Shown: positions 1 to 5,223 of the stretch, piece by piece
How the letters are laid out: each line of letters begins with the position of its first letter
How positions within the stretch are numbered: the first letter of the stretch is position 1
Origin: Thermoflexales bacterium
GTDB taxonomy: Bacteria; Chloroflexota; Anaerolineae; J036; Brachytrichaceae
NCBI GenBank assembly: GCA_017998555.1
Contig: JAGOCU010000182.1
Span: 1 to 5,223, forward strand
DNA: 5,223 bases
Reading direction: 5' to 3'
Notes under the pieces: model-generated
Told to the model about the DNA's origin: nothing
What the model saw: the letters and a program-made list of their open reading frames with translations, nothing else
Database searches by the model: none
Made by a program: the position numbers and the translations under genes

Positions 1-764
1 CGCTCGCGCTGCTGGGCCGACTGGACGCGTTCGGCCATCTGGTTGAAGTCATTGGCCAGCTCGACCACCTCGGCCGGGCCGGTCACCGTCACGCGCTGGT
101 CGTAGTGTCCCTGGGCGATGGCGGCCGCGCCCAGCGCAACCTTCTGGATCGGCCGGGCGATCGAGCGCGCGACCAGCGCGGCGATGACACCCGCAACCAC
201 AAGCGCGATCAACCCCGAGATGACGATGCGGCGAAAGAGGTTTTCCTCGACCAGGTCAAACAGGGTCAGGGTTGCCACGGGCACCGGGCGGGCGAAGGCG
301 ATCAGATCGGACTTCAGGATTTCCGGGCGGATCTTCGCGACGACATACTCCCAGACCCGGTCACGCGCGTCTCGAAACTCGCCCATTGCGATGATATCGG
401 TGTCCGCTGCCGAGGCGGGCGGCGGGCGCGTCACGTCAAGACGCTGAACCCCCAGAGTTGCGCGCTGGCCGGGCAGGCTGTCGGAGAGAATGGCGCCGTC
501 GTCATCCAGCCAGAATGCGCGCAGGCCGCGCTGGTTGGCCAGGCGGGCGACCCGCTCGAAAAAACGATCCGGCGAGTCTTGCTGGGCGGCGGTGACCGGC
601 CGCCGATTCGCGAGCACCAGCTCAGAGGCAATCGTTGAGAGCCGCACGCGGGCCAACCGCGTCTGAAAATCGGACAGGACCAGCCCCAGGATCAGGGCGA
701 GAATCGCCAGACTGACGGCAATCACCAGGCTGTGCGAGAGGAAGAGCCGGACCCGCAAAGACAT
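1..764 (-). CDS. Sensor histidine kinase, N-terminal part (sensor + HAMP), truncated by window edge
   Basis: This is an uninterrupted reading frame of 254 codons that runs off the window at position 1. It starts at the ATG at 764-762, the only start codon between the in-frame stop of the response regulator and the first membrane helix. Residues about 9-31 form a first transmembrane helix, 32-177 an extracytoplasmic sensor region, and 178-199 a second helix. Residues 200-254 match a HAMP linker: RSIARPIQKV with the conserved proline, then PAEVVELANDFNQMAERV. The DHp and ATPase domains, with the phospho-accepting His, would lie beyond the edge, so 'kinase' rests on this architecture and on the adjacent regulator. 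I do not recognise the sensor fold. No cysteine occurs in the visible 254 residues. The gene begins 12 bases after the regulator's stop with no clear Shine-Dalgarno, suggesting coupled translation. The protein is expected in the cytoplasmic membrane, phosphorylating the upstream-encoded regulator. A chemoreceptor would share TM-HAMP but is unlikely here. Confidence 0.9.
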   Translation of the reverse strand, partial: MSLRVRLFLSHSLVIAVSLAILALILGLVLSDFQTRLARVRLSTIASELVLANRRPVTAAQQDSPDRFFERVARLANQRGLRAFWLDDDGAILSDSLPGQRATLGVQRLDVTRPPPASAADTDIIAMGEFRDARDRVWEYVVAKIRPEILKSDLIAFARPVPVATLTLFDLVEENLFRRIVISGLIALVVAGVIAALVARSIARPIQKVALGAAAIAQGHYDQRVTVTGPAEVVELANDFNQMAERVQSAQQRE

Positions 765-776
765 CGCGCGATACCG

Positions 777-1466
777 TCAGGCGCGCAGCTTGTAGCCCAC
801 GCCAAACACGGTTTCGATTTCGACCCCGCTGCCGGCGATGCGCTTGCGCAATTGCGCGACGTGCACATCCACCGTGCGCGTCTCGCCGGCAAAATCAAAA
901 CCCCATACGATTTCGAGCAGTTTTTCGCGGGTCAGAACGATGCCCTTGTGCTCGAGCAGCGACAGGAGCAAATCGAATTCCTTGGCCCGCAATTTGACCT
1001 CCGACCCGGCCACCCGTACTTCGCGCCGGGCGGGATCGACAAGCAGTTGCTGGGCCCGAATGACCGCCCCCGCCGCGCCATCCGCAGGTTTGGGGGCGCC
1101 GCCCTCGCGCCGGCGCAGAATCGCCTTGATCCGCGCCATCAGCTCGCGAGGATTGAACGGCTTTGTCATGTAGTCGTCGGCCCCGAGTTCGAGCCCCACG
1201 ATCTTGTCGACATCGTCGTCGCGGGCGGTCAGCATGATGATGGGGAGGTCGGACTTCGCCCGGATCTGGCGGCAGACTTCCCAGCCGTCCAACACAGGCA
1301 GCATGAGATCTAGCACGACGAGATCCGGGGCGGCCGACTCGACGAGGTCCAGGCCTGTCCGGCCATCGTGGGCGCGCAGCGACGAGTAGCCCTGCTGGCG
1401 GGCGTAGATCTCAATCAGATCAACGATATTCTTTTCGTCGTCGACGACCAGAATGGTCTCGTTCAT
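777..1466 (-). CDS. OmpR/PhoB-family two-component response regulator
   Basis: This 229-residue protein has the full length and layout of an OmpR/PhoB regulator. The receiver domain covers residues 1-120. It has the acidic pair D9-D10, phosphoacceptor D53 in VVLDLMLPVLDGWE, T80 in IIMLTAR, Y99 and K102 in DDYMTKPFNPREL; all switch residues are intact. A proline/alanine/glycine linker (about 122-133) leads to a winged-helix DNA-binding domain (about 134-229). Its LRAKEFDLLLSLLEHKG, VLTREKLLEIVWG, RTVDVHVAQLRKRI (recognition helix) and GVGYKL segments are typical. It should act in the cytoplasm as a phosphorylation-dependent transcription factor, activated by the kinase encoded 12 bases downstream. 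The ATG at 1466 lies only 5 bases after the stop of the DsbA-like gene and lacks a strong ribosome site, so translation is probably coupled. The regulon and stimulus cannot be read from the sequence. I give no symbol because PhoB, PhoP, RegX and related proteins are not separable at this level. Confidence 0.97.
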   Translation of the reverse strand: MNETILVVDDEKNIVDLIEIYARQQGYSSLRAHDGRTGLDLVESAAPDLVVLDLMLPVLDGWEVCRQIRAKSDLPIIMLTARDDDVDKIVGLELGADDYMTKPFNPRELMARIKAILRRREGGAPKPADGAAGAVIRAQQLLVDPARREVRVAGSEVKLRAKEFDLLLSLLEHKGIVLTREKLLEIVWGFDFAGETRTVDVHVAQLRKRIAGSGVEIETVFGVGYKLRA

Positions 1467-1471
1467 TCGCT

Positions 1472-2350
1472 TTAGTTGCGTCCGGCAAGCGCCGCATCGA
1501 TCGCGGCCTTGAAGGCTTCGTAGGGCTGCGCCCCGACGAGCTGCTGGCCATTGACAAAGAAGGTCGGCGTGCCGCGCACGCCGAGGCGATTGCCTTCCTG
1601 GCGATCGGTATTGATCCGGGCGCTGATCTTCTCGTCCCGCAGACAGGCATCGAACTTCTCACGGTCCAGTTGAATGCCGGTCGCGTAACCACCCAGCCCG
1701 GCCGGGGTGTAGTCGATGGTGCGCGCCCCGAAGCGTTGGAAGAGGATATCGTGATACGCCCAGAACTTGCCTTGTTCCGCCGCGCACTCGGCCGCCACTG
1801 AGGCCTGGAAGGCCTGCGGGTGCAGCTCGGGAATGGGGAAGTTCTTGAAAAGGATCTTGACCTTGCCGGTATTCACATACTCGGTCACGAGCCTGGCCTG
1901 AGTCTCACTAAAGTGCCGGAGGCAGTATGGGCACTGAAAATCGCTGTATTCGACCAGCGTGACGGGCGCCTCGGCCTTGCCAAGCACATTGGCAGCGCGC
2001 ACCACAATGCTGTCGGCGATCGCCGCGGCCCCGGGCGCAGCTGCCGCTTGCTGGGCCTGCGGCTGAGCGGCCGCTGCCGCCGCGGGCGCAACGGGACCGA
2101 TGGGCTGCGCGGCGCTGATCGCTTCGGCCGCGCCTTCGCGGGCCGCCTGCCGAACGGCCGCCAGATCGATTCCTGGGGCGCGATCGGCTGACAGGAGTGT
2201 CATCGCCCCAGCCATGGCCACCGCGCCGACCAGCGCGCCGAAAAGGAACCAGCCAGGCTGGCCACCGCGGCCGCGCTCGCCGCGCGCCCCATCGCCATTC
2301 ATCGACGGTTCAGGGCGATCATTGGATTGTTGTGATATGGGTTCGTTCAC
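1472..2350 (-). CDS. Membrane-anchored DsbA-like thioredoxin-fold protein (Thioredoxin_4 type)
   Basis: This 292-residue protein has a charged, Gly/Arg-rich cytoplasmic tail (1-31) and one hydrophobic helix (about 33-54, GWFLFGALVGAVAMAGAM) with no evident cleavage site. A spacer with an Ala/Gln/Pro-rich stretch (about 80-110) follows, then a DsbA-like domain (about 115-292). The domain has the catalytic C140-P-Y-C143 in YSDFQCPYC, the family block AAEQGKFWAYHDILF, and the cis-proline region RGTPTFFVNG (T261-P262). Two further cysteines, C189 and C236, sit where several members of the family carry a second pair. It is expected to be tethered on the outer face of the cytoplasmic membrane and to oxidise or isomerise protein thiols; which one cannot be decided from sequence. 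The start is GTG at 2350-2348, supported by GGAG nine bases upstream. ATG at codon 17 is an alternative but has a poorer context and still leaves the helix. It is the first gene of an apparent operon with the regulator and kinase. Confidence 0.94.
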   Translation of the reverse strand: MNEPISQQSNDRPEPSMNGDGARGERGRGGQPGWFLFGALVGAVAMAGAMTLLSADRAPGIDLAAVRQAAREGAAEAISAAQPIGPVAPAAAAAAQPQAQQAAAAPGAAAIADSIVVRAANVLGKAEAPVTLVEYSDFQCPYCLRHFSETQARLVTEYVNTGKVKILFKNFPIPELHPQAFQASVAAECAAEQGKFWAYHDILFQRFGARTIDYTPAGLGGYATGIQLDREKFDACLRDEKISARINTDRQEGNRLGVRGTPTFFVNGQQLVGAQPYEAFKAAIDAALAGRN

Positions 2351-2359
2351 TTCGAGTCA

Positions 2360-2363
2360 CTCC
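2360..2363 (-). promoter_or_regulatory. Shine-Dalgarno for the DsbA-like gene
   Basis: On the minus strand GGAG is followed by nine bases and then GTG at 2350. This is the clearest ribosome binding site in the window and supports the GTG start over the ATG at codon 17. None of the three other genes with a start codon close behind an upstream stop shows a comparable site, which fits this gene being the leading cistron. Confidence 0.6.
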
Positions 2364-2365
2364 GG

Positions 2366-2381
2366 CGCGGCGCTTGCCGCG
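2366..2381 (-). promoter_or_regulatory. Small perfect hairpin in the leader of the DsbA-like gene
   Basis: CGCGGC-GCTT-GCCGCG on the plus strand is a perfect 6-bp GC stem with a 4-base loop. It ends two bases upstream of the GGAG ribosome site. In the minus-strand transcript it is preceded by a run of five U, so it does not have the order of an intrinsic terminator for unit 2. It could tune ribosome access, or be a chance palindrome in GC-rich DNA. Confidence 0.35.
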
Positions 2382-2462
2382 GAAAAACGAAGTGTAATCC
2401 AATTCAGCCCGGCGCCGCATTGCCAGCGGGCCGACTTGCCCACCGCTCAGAAAACAGTGTGG

Positions 2463-2509
2463 GGCGGGAACACCCTCCCCGCGCTTCGCGGAGGGAGGGT
2501 GTCCCCGCC
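2463..2509 (-). terminator. Long imperfect hairpin, possible terminator or dispersed palindromic repeat
   Basis: The arms pair from 2463/2509 inward: six pairs, one A-C mismatch (2469/2503), nine pairs (2470-2478 with 2494-2502), a two-base bulge (2492-2493), then five pairs (2479-2483 with 2487-2491) around a three-base loop. That makes about 20 base pairs, nearly all G-C. It lies 53 bases past the glycosyltransferase stop, the right place for ending unit 1. The only U-rich stretch on the minus strand (GTTTTC) comes about eight bases after the stem, so it is not a classic intrinsic terminator. The shape also resembles REP-like GC palindromes scattered between genes in GC-rich genomes. Confidence 0.5.
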
Positions 2510-2562
2510 AGGAGTTCTGGGATCGCTTCTCGTGTAGTCGTGCCTTTGAAGTAACGGACGGC

Positions 2563-3723
2563 TTAGCGCCGGGCGCGCCGCGCAATCAGATCTTCGTACA
2601 AGGCAACATACTCGACCACCGATCGGTCGGTGCTGAAGCGCGCGGCGATTTCGCTCCGCGGCCGCACATAGTCGCCGCGATTCGCGATCACCCGCTCGAT
2701 CGCGCCGGCGAGCGCGGCGGCATCGCCAATCGGGAACACTTCGCCCATCCCGGTCTCGCGCACCGACACGCGCACGCCCGGCAGATCGCTGCAGACACTG
2801 GGTGTACCGCTCAACATCGCTTCGACCTGGACCAGACCAAAGGACTCGGTTGAGTTGAGACTCGGCAGGACGTGCACGTCGAGCGACGCAAAGAACGCGG
2901 CCAGCTCGGGCCCGCGCAAGGACCCTGTAAAGGTCCAGGCGGGCCCCAGCGCATCAAAGTGCGGCTGCAACTTGCGGGCATATTCCGCCTCGCCGAGGAC
3001 GTTCTGATAGGGCCCGGCAAAGAGCACGCGCGCGTCTGGACGCGTTTGACGCACAATCTCAAGTGCGTTAACCAGCACCTCGACGCCCTTTTCGGTGGCC
3101 AATCGGGCCACCATGCCGATGACCGGGCCGCCATTGAGCCCCCACTTTGCCCGGAATGCGGCCAGATCGGCCGCTGTGGGTCTGGCAATCTCGACCGGAG
3201 GCGGGATGACCTTGAGCTTGGGCAGGTAGCGCGACAGAAACGGCGAATGTCTCGCGTAGTCGTCGGTGTAGGCAACCAGGGTGTCCGTCCATCGCGCGGC
3301 GATGTGATTGGCCAGATGGATGACGGGCTGGGCGATGGCATTCAGCGCGCCGCGTGGCAGCTCGATATCGCAGTGATAGGTCAGCGTCACGGGCCTGCGG
3401 GCCAGCTTCGCGCGAAGCGCCAGACCCGCCCCATCGAACTGCGGCAGATGAAGATGGACGAGATCATGATCGATCATGAGCCGGCTCGCCACCTGACCCA
3501 CAGTCGGCATGATGACGCCTTTGCTCAATCGAGCCACAACGGGCACGCGCACGATCCGCACCCCATCGATCGTCTCCTCAAGAGGCAGCGCGTGATCATA
3601 GTGTGAGGTCAGAACGGTGACCTCGTGACCTGCTCGAACCAGGCCGCGCGCCAATCGCTCAACGTAGATCGTCAACCCACTGATGTGGGGGCTGAAGTAG
3701 GTGAGTGCGTGAAGAATGCGCAT
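2563..3723 (-). CDS. GT4-type (GT-B fold) glycosyltransferase
   Basis: This 386-residue protein has the usual length and two-domain layout of family GT4 enzymes. The N-terminal acceptor domain (1 to about 175) opens with MRILHALTYFSPHISGLTIY, including the Gly-containing loop and the YVERLARGLVRAGHEVTVLT helix-strand. The C-terminal nucleotide-sugar domain (about 195-370) contains GMVARLATEKGVE (R207, K212 as likely phosphate-binding residues), VLFAGPY, FTGSLRG, and the EX7E motif E293-SFGLVQV-E301 followed by EAMLSGTPSV. It should transfer a sugar from a nucleotide-sugar donor with retention, at the cytoplasmic face of the membrane; donor and acceptor are not readable. The frame is open upstream to 3807, but that extension lies inside the preceding gene. 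The ATG at 3723 begins exactly at the family's usual N-terminus and is 10 bases after the preceding stop. Linkage to a flippase-like protein suggests a glycolipid or envelope-glycan role, which is inference. Confidence 0.94.
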   Translation of the reverse strand: MRILHALTYFSPHISGLTIYVERLARGLVRAGHEVTVLTSHYDHALPLEETIDGVRIVRVPVVARLSKGVIMPTVGQVASRLMIDHDLVHLHLPQFDGAGLALRAKLARRPVTLTYHCDIELPRGALNAIAQPVIHLANHIAARWTDTLVAYTDDYARHSPFLSRYLPKLKVIPPPVEIARPTAADLAAFRAKWGLNGGPVIGMVARLATEKGVEVLVNALEIVRQTRPDARVLFAGPYQNVLGEAEYARKLQPHFDALGPAWTFTGSLRGPELAAFFASLDVHVLPSLNSTESFGLVQVEAMLSGTPSVCSDLPGVRVSVRETGMGEVFPIGDAAALAGAIERVIANRGDYVRPRSEIAARFSTDRSVVEYVALYEDLIARRARR

Positions 3724-3733
3724 GATTCGCCGC

Positions 3734-4711
3734 TCAGGCCGCCTTTTGACCCGCGCCGACGGTTTCCCTGAGCGAGAGTCCAACCCGTCCAAGGCCAACG
3801 ACGCCAAGCGCGATCAGCGTCAGTTGCTGCGAAATTGACCAGACGAAGATGAAGGCGACGGCCAGATTCTCATCGATCCCAAATGGCCCCACCAGGGCGA
3901 GCTTTGCGGCGCCCTGCAGCAGACCCAGACCGCCGGGCGCGCTGGGCGCCGCGCCGCCGAGGTTCGACGCGATCAGCACCAGGCCGGCCTGATCCAGCCG
4001 CGGCGGCATAAATGCCGCCTGGGCGAAGAAGGCGAGCAGCGTCGCAAACAACCACAAGAGCGCGGTATTCGCCAGCACCGCCGCAAGCCGGCGCCTGTCG
4101 CCGATGGCGCGAAAGCTGTCACACAGCTCATGAAAGCGGCCCACCCAGCGGTCGGCATGCAGGCGGGGGATGCGCTTCATGGCGGCCCGCATCAGACTTT
4201 CGACCCGCCGCGCTTGCCAGATTGCCACGCCGAACGCGACCACCACGACCACGAGCGCGATGCTGCCCGCCCAGGCGGCGCTGGCGAGCTCGGGCGGCAT
4301 GGGCAACACCAGGGCAAAGGCCGCGAACATCAACAGCACTGCGGCCAGATCGAGCATCCGATCAACAACGATAGAACTCAATGCTCGGGTGAAGCTCACC
4401 GCGGTTCGCTGCCCGATCACCCAGGCCCTGGCCACTTCGCCCAGGCGCAAGGGCAGGCTCATGTTCAACATGTAGCCTATCAGCATCGCATGCCAGGTGA
4501 TCCCGAGAGGCGTGCCATCCATCAACAACGACCAGCGCCTGGCCCGGAAATACAGCCCGGCAAAGAAGGCCGCCGCGCCGGGAATGAACCAAATCCAGGC
4601 CGCACGGGACATGGCGCTTTGCACCTGGCCAAAGTCGACCGTGCGCAACGTCAAGTACAACGCAAGCGCGCTGAGCGCTGCGCCAAACCAGATCCGCCAG
4701 TTTTTGATCAC
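3734..4711 (-). CDS. Flippase-like integral membrane protein (YbhN/UPF0104, LPG-synthase TM family)
   Basis: This 325-residue polytopic protein has hydrophobic segments at about 5-22, 38-55, 73-83, 117-137, 147-166, 211-234, 241-258 and 283-309. Two family signatures are present: N83-MSLPLRLGEVARAW (the N-x-x-x-P-x-R-x-GE-x-x-R block) and A255-PSAPGGLGLLQGA (the P-x-x-PGGLG block). Relatives are annotated as the transmembrane domain of lysylphosphatidylglycerol synthase (MprF) or as 'flippase-like'. This protein stands alone, without the cytoplasmic aminoacyl-transfer domain of MprF, so lipid lysinylation is not implied. The start is GTG at 4711-4709, 11 bases after the PHP gene's stop, leading straight into a WRIWFGAALS helix; the next ATG (codon 34) would remove that helix. 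No good ribosome site is seen. The following glycosyltransferase starts 10 bases after its stop. A role in moving or handling lipid-linked sugars is plausible from context but unproven. Confidence 0.9.
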   Translation of the reverse strand: MIKNWRIWFGAALSALALYLTLRTVDFGQVQSAMSRAAWIWFIPGAAAFFAGLYFRARRWSLLMDGTPLGITWHAMLIGYMLNMSLPLRLGEVARAWVIGQRTAVSFTRALSSIVVDRMLDLAAVLLMFAAFALVLPMPPELASAAWAGSIALVVVVVAFGVAIWQARRVESLMRAAMKRIPRLHADRWVGRFHELCDSFRAIGDRRRLAAVLANTALLWLFATLLAFFAQAAFMPPRLDQAGLVLIASNLGGAAPSAPGGLGLLQGAAKLALVGPFGIDENLAVAFIFVWSISQQLTLIALGVVGLGRVGLSLRETVGAGQKAA

Positions 4712-4722
4712 GGCCGGCGATT

Positions 4723-5223
4723 TTACCCGCGCCGGGACGCGATGCGGGCATCAAGCGCCTCGACCGTGCCCGCCGGCAAGGCGATTTCGCCAAACCCAAA
4801 CGCGTCGTCGGGCGTCAGTCCATGAAAATCACTTCCGCCAGTGGCCAGCAAGCCATGCGCGCGGGCGATATCCGCATAGCGCTTGACCTGTTCTGGCGTA
4901 TGTTTGGGGTAGTGAACTTCGATGCCGTCCAGGCCATGCGCGATCATCGAATCGAGAAGCGCCTCGACGTCACCGTGGGTGAACGCGGGATGGGCCAGAA
5001 CGGCCACCCCACGCGCGCGATGGATGAGGTCAATCGCCTGCAGCGGGTCGAGCGCGTCGTTTGGGGCATAGGCGGGCTTGCCCTCGCCCAGATACACATC
5101 GAAAGCCTCCTGGGTTGTCTTCACGACCCCCTTGTCAAGCATGGCTCGCGCAATGTGCGGCCGGCCGATCATGCCATCGCCCGCATTGGCCTTGACCTGT
5201 TCGAAGTCAATGCTGATCCCGAG
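4723..5223 (-). CDS. PHP-domain metal-dependent phosphoesterase, C-terminal part (YciV/RnaAM-like)
   Basis: This is the C-terminal 166 residues of a protein whose start lies beyond the window. The frame is open through 5223, so the ATG at 5172 is internal and not the true start: the upstream codons read ISIDFEQVKANAGDG, a normal run-up to the GRPHIARAM block. Other PHP landmarks are VAVLAHPAFTH (H78 of the fragment), GIEVHYPKHTPEQ (E102, H104) and GGSDFHG (D132, H134), which supply the C-terminal metal ligands; the N-terminal HxH motif is off the window. Family members of about 280 residues include E. coli YciV/RnaAM, which acts on 3',5'-nucleotide bisphosphates and short RNA 5' ends. Residues 33-60 match the variable insert of that subfamily. 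It is expected to be a soluble cytoplasmic hydrolase. Exact substrate is not decidable, and the link with the downstream membrane/glycosyltransferase genes may be only shared transcription. Confidence 0.93.
   Translation of the reverse strand, partial: LGISIDFEQVKANAGDGMIGRPHIARAMLDKGVVKTTQEAFDVYLGEGKPAYAPNDALDPLQAIDLIHRARGVAVLAHPAFTHGDVEALLDSMIAHGLDGIEVHYPKHTPEQVKRYADIARAHGLLATGGSDFHGLTPDDAFGFGEIALPAGTVEALDARIASRRG

Larger units (their letters stand above)
2351..2562. other. Intergenic region between the two gene units
   Basis: This is the only sizeable non-coding gap (212 bases). It must contain the end of the glycosyltransferase transcript and, most likely, the promoter of the DsbA-like/two-component unit. 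I see two hairpins (2463-2509 and 2366-2381). There is an AT-richer patch at about 2383-2406 that reads GGATTACACT on the minus strand; TACACT matches a -10 box at four of six positions, but no credible -35 lies 16-18 bases upstream, so I do not call a promoter. No conserved short ORF or RNA gene is apparent. Confidence 0.6.

Noticed and set aside
105..638. Plus-strand open frame of 177 codons at the left end.
   Set aside because: It is antisense to the intact TM-HAMP kinase frame, which has clear domain logic; the plus-strand product has none.
2425..2447. Short interrupted inverted repeat in the intergenic region (AGC-GGGC with GCCC-ACC-GCT).
   Set aside because: Only seven pairs with a three-base bulge; within what chance gives in GC-rich DNA.
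2100..2537. Plus-strand open frame of 145 codons spanning the intergenic region.
   Set aside because: It covers the DsbA-like N-terminus and both hairpins, with no domain and no plausible ribosome site, so it is not supported as a gene.
2872..3606. Plus-strand open frame of 244 codons opposite the glycosyltransferase.
   Set aside because: It has antisense composition (rich in Arg, His, Gln, Gly), no recognisable domain, and lies wholly over a well-supported gene. Such shadows are common in GC-rich DNA.
3724..3807. N-terminal extension of the glycosyltransferase frame to an upstream start at 3807, overlapping the flippase-like gene.
   Set aside because: The extra 28 residues are Arg/Ser-rich, unlike any GT4 N-terminus, and lie over the C-terminal codons of the preceding gene. 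MRILHALTYFSP at 3723 is the typical start.
4130..4825. Plus-strand open frame of 231 codons opposite the flippase-like gene and the end of the PHP gene.
   Set aside because: It has low-complexity His/Gln/Pro/Arg composition, spans a gene junction, and has no motif; it is a reverse-complement shadow.
1..5223. Search for a novel defence, mobile or RNA-based system.
   Set aside because: All coding space is explained by known housekeeping or envelope/signalling families on one strand. No integrase, transposase, toxin-antitoxin, CRISPR repeat, tRNA or composition break was seen.

Overview
The window is GC-rich bacterial DNA, densely coding, with every recognisable gene on the minus strand. Read in the direction of transcription (high to low coordinates), it holds six genes. 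They are a PHP-domain phosphoesterase (5' end off the window), a YbhN/UPF0104-type 'flippase-like' membrane protein, a GT4-type glycosyltransferase, a membrane-anchored DsbA-like thioredoxin-fold protein, an OmpR/PhoB-type response regulator, and a sensor histidine kinase cut off by the window edge just after its HAMP domain. The gene families are widespread. The style and the gene mix would fit Chloroflexota or another GC-rich lineage, but nothing here fixes the taxonomy and that guess is weak.

The genes form two apparent transcription units. Unit 1 (5223 to 2563) is PHP - flippase-like - glycosyltransferase, with gaps of 11 and 10 bases. The last two genes fit an envelope glycolipid or glycan job: a cytoplasmic GT-B enzyme beside a polytopic membrane protein of a family linked to lipid transfer. 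The PHP protein may simply share the transcript. Unit 2 (2350 to 1) is DsbA-like - response regulator - histidine kinase, with gaps of only 5 and 12 bases, so the exported redox protein and the two-component system are probably co-transcribed and translationally coupled.

The two units are separated by the only real intergenic region (2351-2562). It contains a long imperfect GC-rich hairpin, either a terminator of unit 1 or a dispersed palindromic repeat. It also contains a small perfect hairpin directly upstream of the only convincing Shine-Dalgarno sequence in the window, that of the DsbA-like gene. Two genes (DsbA-like and flippase-like) appear to start with GTG.

I found no RNA gene, CRISPR array, insertion sequence, integrase or frameshifted gene. 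The region looks like ordinary chromosomal DNA. Its most interesting aspect is the tight linkage of a tethered thiol-disulfide protein to a two-component system whose visible sensor part contains no cysteine.
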